Positions 15,017-22,679 of a stretch of 48,367 nt of DNA are shown here, one piece after another. The notes below the pieces were generated by a model, which saw nothing but the letters and a program-made list of their open reading frames with translations, made no database searches and was not told the origin of the DNA. Origin of the DNA: an uncultured Ruminococcus sp. (GTDB lineage: Bacteria; Bacillota; Clostridia; Oscillospirales; Acutalibacteraceae); NCBI GenBank assembly GCA_902798365.1, contig CADBWP010000007.1, forward strand, positions 60,663 to 109,029, in the 5' to 3' direction. Each line of letters opens with the position of its first letter. Position 1 is the stretch's first letter. Both the position numbers and the translations under genes were made by a program.

Positions 15017-15034
15017 ATTATCTGTCCTTTCAAA

Positions 15035-15820
15035 TCAAATCTGAGCGAGAAATCTTGTGCCGACGTTCTTGCCGTCGAGCACCTCGTACAAGGTTTTGGG
15101 GTCGCTTCCGTTTATCACAAAAACCTCGATGCCGCGCTTGGTGGCGTAGTCCGCCGCCTGCAGCTTGGTTATCATGCCGCCCGTGCCGCGGTTGGAGCCG
15201 CTGCCCGCCGCCATGTCAAAAATGCTTTTGTTTATTCTTTCAACCACGTCAAGCTTTTGTGCGTTGGGGTTTGTGCGCGGATTTTCGTTGTACAGACCGT
15301 CAATATCTGTCAGGATAATCAGCCTGTTCGCTCCCACAAGACGCGATACTATAGCCGACAGCATGTCGTTGTCGCCGAAGTTGTTGCCCTCCAGCTCGTC
15401 GATTGCCACGGTGTCGTTCTCGTTTATTATGGGGATTATGCCCATGTCCAGCAGCTCGTCGATAGTGTTGTTTATGTTTTGGCGCTTTTTGTCGGTTTCC
15501 ACCGCGTCGGCGGTCAGCAGTATCTGAGCTACCGAGTGGTTGTACTCGCCGAACAGCTTGTCATACATAAACATAAGCTCGCATTGACCTATCGCCGCCA
15601 GCGCCTGCTTCTTTTTGGTGTCGGTCGGGCGGCGCACAATGCCGGTTTTGCCCATGCCCACGCCGATCGCGCCGGACGACACAAGCATAATGTTTTCGCC
15701 GCGGTTTTGCAGATCCGCAAGCACCTTGCACAGCGCCTCAATGCGCCTGTAATTGATCCTGCCGTTGTCATAGGTCAGCGTAGAGGTGCCCACCTTTACA
15801 ACAGTCTTGTTTTCAGCCAT
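15035..15820 (-). CDS. proB: Glutamate 5-kinase (short form without PUA domain)
   Basis: ProB, about 261 residues, phosphorylates glutamate in the first step of proline synthesis and is normally inhibited by proline. Amino-acid-kinase motifs: VVKVGTSTLT at the N terminus, VSSGAIGVGMGK, INENDTVA, FGDNDMLSAIVS and GTGGMITKLQAAD. The C-terminal RNA-binding-like PUA domain of many homologues is absent, as in other short-form enzymes. The ATG at 15820 follows AGGTG at good distance; an in-frame GTG two codons upstream is possible. Confidence 0.96.
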   Translation of the reverse strand: MAENKTVVKVGTSTLTYDNGRINYRRIEALCKVLADLQNRGENIMLVSSGAIGVGMGKTGIVRRPTDTKKKQALAAIGQCELMFMYDKLFGEYNHSVAQILLTADAVETDKKRQNINNTIDELLDMGIIPIINENDTVAIDELEGNNFGDNDMLSAIVSRLVGANRLIILTDIDGLYNENPRTNPNAQKLDVVERINKSIFDMAAGSGSNRGTGGMITKLQAADYATKRGIEVFVINGSDPKTLYEVLDGKNVGTRFLAQI

Positions 15821-15856
15821 ATTCACACCTGTCTTTATTTTTCATATACGAGTACC

Positions 15857-15885
15857 ATTATAGCATACTATCCGCACGACTTCAA
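15857..15885 (-). promoter_or_regulatory. Promoter of proBA
   Basis: Minus strand TTGAAG (15880-15885), 17-base spacer, extended -10 TGCTATAAT with TATAAT at 15857-15862. The leader is only about 30 bases, too short for a T-box. Confidence 0.88.
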
Positions 15886-15953
15886 CAATTTTTTTATTTG
15901 GTTACATGTCAATCTGAATATTGAATAATGCTTTCTTATCGTAAGTATTGCCT

Positions 15954-15983
15954 GAAAAAAAGAGCCGGCGCCCTGCCGACCCT
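15954..15983 (-). terminator. Intrinsic terminator after the ECF S component gene
   Basis: On the minus strand GGTCGGC and GCCGGCTC pair around a short loop and are followed by seven Ts. Confidence 0.75.
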
Positions 15984-15991
15984 TAATAATA

Positions 15992-16543
15992 TCACGTTTT
16001 AAACCATCTTTGCTTCAGCCTTGCCGCGTCTGTCGCGGTGCCCAGAGCGATGAACAGCGCTGCCGCTACTGTCGCCTGAATCATGTTGTACGGTATCTCC
16101 GCCGCCGCTGCCGCCGCGTCATAAAGCAGCAGGTTCGCCGCAAAATAGCCGACCACGGTTATGAGCCCCGAGGGAACAAGCATTGACACGATGCCTGCCG
16201 ACACGGCGCGGGTGTCTTTATTTTTCTTTTTGAGAACTATTCTTATCAAAACAAAGGGCAGCACATTCAGCATTTTTATAATCGCCGTGGGAATCGCCCA
16301 CACCGCGTAGCCCGAAAGCAGATCGGCAGCCGCTCCGCCTATGCCTGCCGCGGCAAAGCTCAGGGGAGAGGGCAGCAAAACCGCCGCTAAATATACCACC
16401 GAGTCGCCGGCATGGGTGTAGCCGAAGGGCGTTGGCAGCTTAACGAATGCCGTAGCCGCAGTTATCAGCGCCGCAAACATTGCGGTCATCACAAGCAGCT
16501 TTATGCTGCTGTCTTTTTTTTCTGTTGATTTAACCGTTTGCAT
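15992..16543 (-). CDS. ECF transporter S component, probably for a B6 vitamer
   Basis: Substrate-binding membrane subunit of an energy-coupling-factor vitamin transporter, 183 residues. Five to six hydrophobic helices follow a short cytoplasmic N terminus; the first contains the alanine-rich AMFAALITAATAF that binds the shared EcfT subunit, then the conserved loop FVKLPTPFGYTHAGDSVVYL and a conserved AAGIGGAAADLLSGY helix. The gene overlaps the upstream B6 kinase by 14 bases, which suggests pyridoxine, pyridoxal or pyridoxamine as the substrate. EcfA and EcfT are not in this window. The family call is good; the substrate is inferred from the neighbour. Confidence 0.85.
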   Translation of the reverse strand: MQTVKSTEKKDSSIKLLVMTAMFAALITAATAFVKLPTPFGYTHAGDSVVYLAAVLLPSPLSFAAAGIGGAAADLLSGYAVWAIPTAIIKMLNVLPFVLIRIVLKKKNKDTRAVSAGIVSMLVPSGLITVVGYFAANLLLYDAAAAAAEIPYNMIQATVAAALFIALGTATDAARLKQRWFKT

Positions 16544-17366
16544 TTATACTCCTCCATAGCACATGTAAATGTTTTTCAAAATCAACGCCGTAAAGCGGAT
16601 CGTGAGGCTCCTTTACCGTGTCGGCAGCCGCACGGCAGATAAAATCCGCCGCAAGCCGTGCGCCCTCTTCAACGCTTTTATCGTTTAAAACCGCGCCGCA
16701 AAGCACCGCCGCAAACAAATCGCCCGTGCCCGAAAAGCTTTCGTCAAAGCGCTGCGCGGTAACCGAAACCGTTTTATCGCCGCTTACAACGAGGTTGCCG
16801 ATACCGTTTTCGCGGCGTATGCCCGTAACGACAGCCTGCGCACCGCTTTTCATAAAACTTCTGCACAGCTCCGCTATTGCTTCCTCGCTTTCGCCTTGCG
16901 AAAGGGCGTCATAGTCCGCGCCGGTCAGCAGGCAAAGCTCCGTCAGATTCGGCGTTATTATATCCGCCGCCGCCGCAAGCTCCTTCATCTTAAGGCACGC
17001 GTCATGTCCGTAGCCCGGGTAAAGCCTGCCGTTGTCGCCCATAACGGGGTCAACTATCAGCGGAACTCTCGTGCCGCCGAACACCGATGCGAACCCGAGC
17101 ACCGTTTCAAGCTGTGCTGCGTTCGGTGCGTATCCGGTCAGTATAGCGTCAAAGCTTTCGCCGTTTAGTCGCCACATCCGTATGAATTCGGGCATTTCTG
17201 CGGTGAGATCGACCATGTGACAGCGCTCAAACTCCGACTGTGCGCTCAGCACCGCGGTCGGCAGGGGACAGGGCGAGACCTGCATTGCAGACAGTACGGC
17301 GATAGCCGCAGTAAGCGAGCACCGACCGAACCCCGAAAGATCGTTGATGACCGCAACACGTTTCAT
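16530..17366 (-). CDS. pdxY: Pyridoxal/pyridoxamine kinase
   Basis: Ribokinase-fold kinase of 278 residues that phosphorylates B6 vitamers for salvage into pyridoxal phosphate. Seen: the N-terminal VINDLSGFGRCSLTAAIAVL, the PLP-kinase-type VDPVMGDNGRLYPGY, DIITPNLTELCLLTG, VVTGI and the C-terminal anion hole with catalytic aspartate in FSGTGDLFAAVLCGA. The relation to PdxY and to the pyridoxamine kinases of Clostridia is clear, but the precise vitamer preference is not. It is first in an operon with an ECF S component. A 109-bp element lies in its leader between promoter and start codon. Confidence 0.9.
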   Translation of the reverse strand: MKRVAVINDLSGFGRCSLTAAIAVLSAMQVSPCPLPTAVLSAQSEFERCHMVDLTAEMPEFIRMWRLNGESFDAILTGYAPNAAQLETVLGFASVFGGTRVPLIVDPVMGDNGRLYPGYGHDACLKMKELAAAADIITPNLTELCLLTGADYDALSQGESEEAIAELCRSFMKSGAQAVVTGIRRENGIGNLVVSGDKTVSVTAQRFDESFSGTGDLFAAVLCGAVLNDKSVEEGARLAADFICRAAADTVKEPHDPLYGVDFEKHLHVLWRSINANG

Positions 17367-17385
17367 TTGCCCGTCCCCCTTTTCT

Positions 17386-17494
17386 GCAATGTCGTCAACT
17401 TAACGTTTTTTGATAGCACGTTAGGCTCCCCTTATCGCAGGGGAGGCTTTCTGGTGCAGACAGATATGTTTTGTGCTTAAGCTGACGACATTGC
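17386..17494. mobile_element. MITE-like element with terminal inverted repeats and 8-bp target duplication
   Basis: The left end GCAATGTCGTCAACTTAA (17386-17403) is repeated inverted at 17477-17494 with a single mismatch. Immediately outside both ends lies CCTTTTCT (17378-17385 and 17495-17502), a perfect 8-bp direct repeat, the mark of transposition. The interior is non-coding and holds a second hairpin (GGCTCCCCT...AGGGGAGGC). A related copy, cut by the window edge, begins at 48298. Confidence 0.9.
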
Positions 17495-17512
17495 CCTTTT
17501 CTGATATACTGA

Positions 17513-17541
17513 ATTGTAGCATATAACTGTACCTTAAAAAA
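17513..17541 (-). promoter_or_regulatory. Probable promoter of the B6 kinase operon
   Basis: Minus strand extended -10 TGCTACAAT (TACAAT at 17513-17518), with a poor T-rich -35 seventeen bases upstream. It lies outside the 17386-17494 element, so the element would be in the 5' leader. Confidence 0.55.
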
Positions 17542-17590
17542 TAGACAGTTTCTACAAAAATAAAGAGTACAGATTGCAGGGCGGCAAACA

Positions 17591-17615
17591 GGCGCAGACC
17601 GTGACAGCCTGCGCC
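17591..17615 (-). terminator. Hairpin after the cohesin-like lipoprotein gene
   Basis: GGCGCAG (17591-17597) pairs with CTGCGCC (17609-17615). The following T stretch on the minus strand is weak (TGTTTG). Confidence 0.5.
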
Positions 17616-17630
17616 GTAATGTGTCGGAAA

Positions 17631-18632
17631 TTATTCGTAATTTGCCGTAATGGTCGCGCCGTTGGTGAGCGCGCCATTTGCGGCATAGGTGTTGCCGTCA
17701 AGGTCGGTCACAACATTGAAACTCATAGTCGTTGAGGTAGTGCCCGCCTTGAGCGCCTCGTACTCAACATAAAGGAAATAGTCGCCCGGGTCGGTGTAGT
17801 TGTAGCCGTTGAGCGAGGAGCCGTTGAACTGAATCCTCTGGTCGAGTTTGTAGTTGATTATTCCGCCGTAAGAGGCAGGGGGGAGCAGCTTTGCGGATTT
17901 TACTTTTACATATGTTCCGTCGTAGTTGATAACGCCCTGGAAGTTGAGCATATCGTTGGGAACAAACAAAAAGTAGGTGCAGTAAATCGTGTCGCCAACG
18001 TTGTACTGCTGACCGTCGATGGTGAGCACCTTGCTGTCGTCGTTGTTTATAACACGCGTGGGCTTGGGAGCCGAGCTTTGCGAGTCGGCGCGGCTTGTCT
18101 GTCCCGATCCGCCGTTGTTGTTAGAGCCGCCGTTGTTATTGGAGCCGCCGTTGTTATTGGAGCCGCCGTTGTTGTTAGAGCCACCGTTGTTATTGGAGCC
18201 GCCGTTATTGTTGGAGCCGCCGTTGTTGTTAGAGCCGCCGTTATTATTGGAGCCGCCATTGTTGCCCGAGCCGCCGTTATTCGCGGAACCGCCGTTGTTT
18301 GCGCTGCCTCCGTTGTTCGAGCCGCTGTTGCCGCCCTGAGAGGTCTGACCGCCCGATTGCTGCGGAGAATCGGTCATTCCCTCCGGAGCCGAAACGGGCT
18401 GACCCTTGTCGTCCTTGATGATGTTGCCGTTTTCGTCTGTATAGACGCCGTTCACCACCCTGGTCACCACCTGGGTCTCGGTGATGATCTCGGTTTCAAC
18501 GGTGTCGCCGTCCGAGCCGGATTCCTCGCCGCAGCCCGCCAAAACGCCTGCGGTAAGAATGCACACCGCCAATGCTGCGGCAGCAGAGGCGCGAACCCTG
18601 CGCCCCGCGGAGAAGTATTTTTTGTAAGACAT
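17631..18632 (-). CDS. Lipoprotein with GGSNNN repeat linker and cohesin-like domain
   Basis: Surface lipoprotein of 333 residues. A basic N terminus and hydrophobic stretch end in VLAGC (lipobox cysteine about residue 34). After an acidic Thr/Val-rich segment comes a long flexible linker of about twelve hexapeptides (GGSNNN and variants, eight exact), then a C-terminal domain of about 140 residues starting near KVLTIDGQQYNVGDTIYCTY. The strand pattern, LNFQGVINYDGTYVKV, IQFNGSSLNGYNYTDPGDY and the final strands resemble the beta-sandwich of cohesins and related carbohydrate-binding folds; this is pattern recognition, not proven. It diverges from a dockerin-carrying CotH gene, a natural partner. 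ATG at 18632 has AAGGAAG upstream. Confidence 0.7.
   Translation of the reverse strand: MSYKKYFSAGRRVRASAAAALAVCILTAGVLAGCGEESGSDGDTVETEIITETQVVTRVVNGVYTDENGNIIKDDKGQPVSAPEGMTDSPQQSGGQTSQGGNSGSNNGGSANNGGSANNGGSGNNGGSNNNGGSNNNGGSNNNGGSNNNGGSNNNGGSNNNGGSNNNGGSNNNGGSGQTSRADSQSSAPKPTRVINNDDSKVLTIDGQQYNVGDTIYCTYFLFVPNDMLNFQGVINYDGTYVKVKSAKLLPPASYGGIINYKLDQRIQFNGSSLNGYNYTDPGDYFLYVEYEALKAGTTSTTMSFNVVTDLDGNTYAANGALTNGATITANYE
18108..18330. repeat. Coding tandem repeat of an 18-bp unit
   Basis: Roughly twelve 18-bp units encode the GGSNNN linker of the lipoprotein. Third-position differences between units (GTT/ATT for asparagine on this strand) show that the units are not all recent copies, but the array could still change length by slippage. 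Confidence 0.9.
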
Positions 18633-18696
18633 AACAGTCACTTCCTTAATAAATGCTTTTGACACACCTTCCAACCACGGCATGTCCTCAGGTAGT

Positions 18697-18725
18697 ATTA
18701 TAACAAAGCTTTGCAAAAAAATAAA
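18697..18725 (-). promoter_or_regulatory. Possible promoter of the cohesin-like lipoprotein gene
   Basis: Minus strand TATAAT at 18697-18702; the T-rich hexamer seventeen bases upstream (TTTATT) is a weak -35. The start codon is about 65 bases downstream. Confidence 0.5.
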
Positions 18726-18764
18726 GCATTATTTTAAATTTCTCAAAAATTTGGGAATATTCGC

Positions 18765-18793
18765 TTGCATATGTGAAGCTTACGTGATAAAAT
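18765..18793 (+). promoter_or_regulatory. Promoter of the CotH-dockerin gene
   Basis: TTGCAT (18765-18770), 17-base spacer, TAAAAT (18788-18793). The leader to 18855 is about 55 bases. Confidence 0.8.
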
Positions 18794-18854
18794 AATAATA
18801 ATAAATAATTTTCGTTATTTATGTAAAAAATTTGTAAAAAGAGGTGCATTTTCC

Positions 18855-21197
18855 ATGAAAAAGCTGATATCCGTTGTGCTCTGCCTGATATTATGCCTTT
18901 CGTGCGCGGCGGCAATACCTGCGGGCGCAGAGGAGACCGATCTCGGCGCTCCCACCGCCATGAACATAGGCTCGGCGCTGTATGTTCACGCTGTATCGGG
19001 CTCGGCAGATACCGAGGCGTGGCAGGAATGGCAAAGCCTGCACGACGCGAACAACACGCCTTATACCCCAACAAAAAAATATTTCTTCCTGCCCTCGTCG
19101 GCGTCGGATGATTCCGCGGATATCTACAACGGCTTCCCGTCGGCAGTCACTGTAAACGGAGTTTCCATTCCCTCGGGCGAGACCCGCGCGGTGAGCTACA
19201 GCAAGGGCGCAAGCTACTCGCTCAGAGCAGGAAACGCCAACTACACCATCACATTTATGAAATCAACAGCCGAGGCGGCGATTTATGTCAACAGCACTCA
19301 GGACTTTGACGGCGCCGACCTCATGGAGTATCTTAACGCCGACAAAAGCAACAGCGCTTCGGCAACAGGCGCCATTGTCAACGCAAAGGGCAAAATCGAC
19401 AATACCGCCATCAAAAAAATCAAGGGCAGGGGCAACACCACCTGGGACAAGGACAAAAAGCCCTACAACATCACCTACAGCTCAAAGGTTTCCATAGCCG
19501 GCATGGCAAAGAACAAAAAGTATTCTCTGCTTGCCAACTTCCAGGATGATTCGCTGTCGCGCAACCGCATCCTCTACGACCTTTCCGACGCCGTTGGAAT
19601 GCCCTACGCCTCCGATTCGCGCTATGTCGATTTTTACGCGAACGGCTACTACTGGGGCTCCTACCAGATGTGCGAAAAGGTAGAGGCAGGCAGCCTTGTC
19701 ACCGACGTTGACGACGAAGCCTATCTTGAGGACGACGGCGTAACCGTAAAGGCGGACTTCCCGTTCATAGCCGAGATAGACGCCTCCGCCGGTGCGGACG
19801 ATTACTACGTTACCACCAGCTTCGGCGTAAAGGTCACCATCAAGGCTCCGGAGATAGACCCGGGCAACCCCGGCTACGACGAGGTCAAGGCATATGTAAA
19901 GCAGAAGTTTGAAAATCTTCTCTCTAAATCGAGAGTAGCCACCAACGACCTGACCGAATATGCCGACATCGACTCGCTCACCAAGCTTTACCTGATAAAC
20001 GAGCTCGGCAAAAACTGGGATTCGGGCGTTTCAAGCTGCTTCCTCACCTACAAGCAGGACGAGGACGGAAACTACAAGTTCTTTGGCTCGCCCGTCTGGG
20101 ACTACGACAACTCGCTGGGCAACGCCGTTGGCGTGGGCAGCGACCTCAACCGCTTCGACGTTACCGACTATACACAGTACAGCGGCTGGTGGTGCCGTTA
20201 CAAGGATCGCACCCCCGGACAGAGCAGAACCTCCAACCTTATTTCAAACCTCGCCGTTCACAACCAGATAATGGCGGCGGCTCCGCGCATTTGGTTTGAG
20301 GAATTCATGCCTGCCATCCGCCATTTCAGCGGTGAAACAAACAACGCGGCGGCAGACCTCGACCTGTACAGCGCAGAAAAATACTATTCTCTTATAAACG
20401 GCAGTGCCGAAATGAACTACACAAGCGGCTGGCTGCTAAACACCGGCTCGTGGATAGCCGACCACTCAAGCCTAAAAAAGGCTGTCTTTAACCAAAAGAC
20501 CGGAGCTTATACGGTTTCGGGCAGCAGCATCTCCTATCAAAACACCTTTGAGGGCATGTTCAACTATGCACGCGACTGGATGACAAGCCGCGCGGCATGG
20601 CTTTCAAGCCAGTTCTATCCCGATTACGAATGCGGGCTTATCGACTTTGACGTAAACCTCAACGGCAGGACAGATATTTTTGACGCGACCGAAATGCAGC
20701 GTTTCCTTGCAGAATACTCCGCGCTTACCCCGTTGCAGTTTGAGATCGCCGACATAGACGGCAACGGCGTTGTAGATATCGACGACGTCACTTGTCTGCA
20801 AATGATACTCGCCGAATACACCTTTGCCGAGATATTCGGAGAAGACCCCGATCCAACTGAGCCGACCGAGCCGACCGATCCGACAGAGCCCAAGGACACC
20901 GTTACGGTAACCTTTACCGACGCGCTTGGCTGGGGCGACAACATCTGCATTTACTACTACAGTCAGTCGCAGGGAATAACCTCAAGCGACTGGCCGGGTG
21001 AGCATATGGCAAAGACAGGCGATTTGTTCACCTACGAGGTGCCGAACTGGGCTGAGTACATCATCTTCAACAACGGCGTGGGTACCGGTGCAAACAACCT
21101 TCAGACCCAGAACATACCGTTTGACGGTCAGCCCCATCACTATTACGCAACATCCGAGACAAACGACAAAGGCCGCCACGCGTTTGTTATCGAATGA
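18855..21197 (+). CDS. Secreted CotH kinase family protein with dockerin and CBM26-like module
   Basis: Exported protein of 780 residues. Signal peptide about 1-25 (KKLISVVLCLILCLSCAAA). CotH kinase-fold region about 150-590 with KIKGRGNTTWDKDKKPYNI and the metal-binding-like SPVWDYDNSLG. Two dockerin type I repeats follow (about 597-660): DVNLNGRTDIFDATEMQRFL and DIDGNGVVDIDDVTCLQMIL, each with calcium-binding Asp/Asn positions. After a PTEP-type linker (about 668-682) the C-terminal domain (about 684-780), with NICIYYYS, DWPGEHM, YEVPNWAEYIIFNNG and TQNIPFDG, resembles starch-binding module family 26. CotH proteins in ruminococci are known dockerin carriers. The combination points to a cell-surface complex acting near starch or other glycan. 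The ATG has AGAGGTG upstream. Confidence 0.88.
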   Translation: MKKLISVVLCLILCLSCAAAIPAGAEETDLGAPTAMNIGSALYVHAVSGSADTEAWQEWQSLHDANNTPYTPTKKYFFLPSSASDDSADIYNGFPSAVTVNGVSIPSGETRAVSYSKGASYSLRAGNANYTITFMKSTAEAAIYVNSTQDFDGADLMEYLNADKSNSASATGAIVNAKGKIDNTAIKKIKGRGNTTWDKDKKPYNITYSSKVSIAGMAKNKKYSLLANFQDDSLSRNRILYDLSDAVGMPYASDSRYVDFYANGYYWGSYQMCEKVEAGSLVTDVDDEAYLEDDGVTVKADFPFIAEIDASAGADDYYVTTSFGVKVTIKAPEIDPGNPGYDEVKAYVKQKFENLLSKSRVATNDLTEYADIDSLTKLYLINELGKNWDSGVSSCFLTYKQDEDGNYKFFGSPVWDYDNSLGNAVGVGSDLNRFDVTDYTQYSGWWCRYKDRTPGQSRTSNLISNLAVHNQIMAAAPRIWFEEFMPAIRHFSGETNNAAADLDLYSAEKYYSLINGSAEMNYTSGWLLNTGSWIADHSSLKKAVFNQKTGAYTVSGSSISYQNTFEGMFNYARDWMTSRAAWLSSQFYPDYECGLIDFDVNLNGRTDIFDATEMQRFLAEYSALTPLQFEIADIDGNGVVDIDDVTCLQMILAEYTFAEIFGEDPDPTEPTEPTDPTEPKDTVTVTFTDALGWGDNICIYYYSQSQGITSSDWPGEHMAKTGDLFTYEVPNWAEYIIFNNGVGTGANNLQTQNIPFDGQPHHYYATSETNDKGRHAFVIE

Positions 21198-21222
21198 TCA
21201 TTTATTTCTCCTAAAAAGCACG

Positions 21223-21262
21223 GAGAGCCGGCTTCCTACTCTTTTGAGTATGAGCCGGCTCT
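21223..21262 (+). terminator. Hairpin terminator after the CotH gene
   Basis: AGAGCCGGCT and AGCCGGCTCT form a perfect ten-base stem around a loop that itself can pair (TACTC/GAGTA). The T run after it is short. Confidence 0.7.
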
Positions 21263-21303
21263 TCATGCGTGCGTGATTTGCGTAAAATATTTAGTGTTTC
21301 TTC

Positions 21304-21332
21304 TTTACTTTACCGCCGATATATTGTATAAT
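21304..21332 (+). promoter_or_regulatory. Promoter of the pyrH supercluster
   Basis: TTTACT (21304-21309), 17-base spacer, TATAAT (21327-21332). Confidence 0.75.
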
Positions 21333-21364
21333 GATAGTAACTATAGACAATGAGGTGTTATATC

Positions 21365-22081
21365 ATGCAACCGAAGTATAAAAGAATACTGTTAAAGCTG
21401 TCGGGAGAGTCCTTGGCGGGCGCCGCCAAGCACGGCATTGACTTTGACATAGTTGTAAAAATGTGCGAGCCCATCAAAAAATGCGTCGAGGCAGGCGTTC
21501 AGGTAGGAATAGTCGTGGGCGGAGGCAACTTTTGGAGAGGCAGAAGCTCGGGCGAGATGGACAGAACACGCGCCGACCACATGGGTATGCTCGCCACCAC
21601 CATCAACGCGCTGGGCGTTGCCGACGCGCTTGAGCAGCTCGGCATCGACGTAAGGGTGCAGACAGCTATCTCGATGCGCCAGGTGGCAGAGCCCTACATA
21701 CGCAACAAGGCGGTCAGCCATCTTTCCAAGGGCAGGGTGGTCATTTTCGGCTGCGGCACAGGCAACCCGTTTTTCAGCACCGACACCGCTGCGGCGTTAA
21801 GAGCCGTAGAGATTGAGGCGGACGTCATTATGAAGGCGACAATGGTTGACGGAGTTTATGACAGCGATCCCAAGGTCAATCCCAACGCCAAAAAATACGA
21901 CGTTATTTCCTTCCACGACGTTCTGCGCAAGGATCTGGCAGTTATGGACAGCACCGCGTCTGCGCTGTGCAAGGACAACAACCTGCCTATCATCGTATTC
22001 AGCATCGACGATCCCGAAAACATTTACAAGGCGGTTTGCGGCGAGAGCATAGGCACTCTCGTAACCAACACAACGGAATAA
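21365..22081 (+). CDS. pyrH: UMP kinase
   Basis: PyrH, 238 residues, the bacterial hexameric UMP kinase of the amino-acid-kinase family, making UDP for nucleotide and wall precursor synthesis. Motifs: [13 protein letters not shown] at the N terminus, [45 protein letters not shown] and the [17 protein letters not shown] segment. The ATG at 21365 has GAGGTG upstream; a TTG-type start five codons earlier is less likely. It is first of the pyrH-frr-uppS-cdsA-dxr-rseP-ispG-polC series, the common Firmicute order, though rpsB-tsf do not precede it here. Confidence 0.97.
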   Translation: MQPKYKRILLKLSGESLAGAAKHGIDFDIVVKMCEPIKKCVEAGVQVGIVVGGGNFWRGRSSGEMDRTRADHMGMLATTINALGVADALEQLGIDVRVQTAISMRQVAEPYIRNKAVSHLSKGRVVIFGCGTGNPFFSTDTAAALRAVEIEADVIMKATMVDGVYDSDPKVNPNAKKYDVISFHDVLRKDLAVMDSTASALCKDNNLPIIVFSIDDPENIYKAVCGESIGTLVTNTTE

Positions 22082-22121
22082 TTATTTGTATCTTTACCAT
22101 ATTTCTTAAGGAGGCATACGT

Positions 22122-22676
22122 ATGCAAGAGCAATTAAAAAAAGCAGAGGAAAGAATGGGCAGAAGAATCGACCATATGTGCACCGAGTTTTCCGAGATTC
22201 GCGCAGGCAGGGCTAACCCCGCCGTGCTCGACAGGGTCAAGGTGGATTACTACGGCACACCCTCGCCCGTCAATCAGGTGGCTTCCGTGGCGGTTTCCGA
22301 GGCGAGAACCCTCACCATTTCTCCGTGGGACGCCTCGCTTATCAGACCCATTGAAAAGGCGATCCAAAAGTCCGACATAGGCATAAACCCCATGAACGAC
22401 GGCAAGGTGATCAGACTTATTTTTCCGCCGCTCACCGAGGAAAGACGTAAGTCGCTTGCCAAGGACGTTCAGAAGATAGCGGAGGACACCAAGGTTCAGA
22501 TCCGCAACGTTCGCCGCGAGACCATCGAAAAGCTGAAGGCTATGAAAAAGGCAGGCGAGCTGACCGAGGATGACCTTAAGCTTGCCGAGAAAAAGACCCA
22601 GGAGCTTACCGACAAATTTACCAAGAAGGCTGACAGTATCTCTGCCGACAAGCAGAAGGAAATTCTGGAGCTGTAA
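22122..22676 (+). CDS. frr: Ribosome recycling factor
   Basis: RRF, 184 residues, which with EF-G splits post-termination ribosomes. The three-helix bundle is evident, with FSEIRAGRANPAVLDRVKVD, YGTPSPVNQVASV, ISPWDASLIRPIEKAI, and RLIFPPLTEERRKSL. The Shine-Dalgarno TAAGGAGG is near perfect. Full length. Confidence 0.98.
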   Translation: MQEQLKKAEERMGRRIDHMCTEFSEIRAGRANPAVLDRVKVDYYGTPSPVNQVASVAVSEARTLTISPWDASLIRPIEKAIQKSDIGINPMNDGKVIRLIFPPLTEERRKSLAKDVQKIAEDTKVQIRNVRRETIEKLKAMKKAGELTEDDLKLAEKKTQELTDKFTKKADSISADKQKEILEL

Positions 22677-22679
22677 GCA

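Noticed and set aside
14003-15928. Open plus-strand frame of 641 codons across proA and proB
   Set aside because: It runs antisense through two well-supported enzymes and has no motif of its own.
18108-18330. Possible non-coding minisatellite
   Set aside because: The repeat keeps the reading frame of the lipoprotein and differs mainly at third positions, so it is coding.
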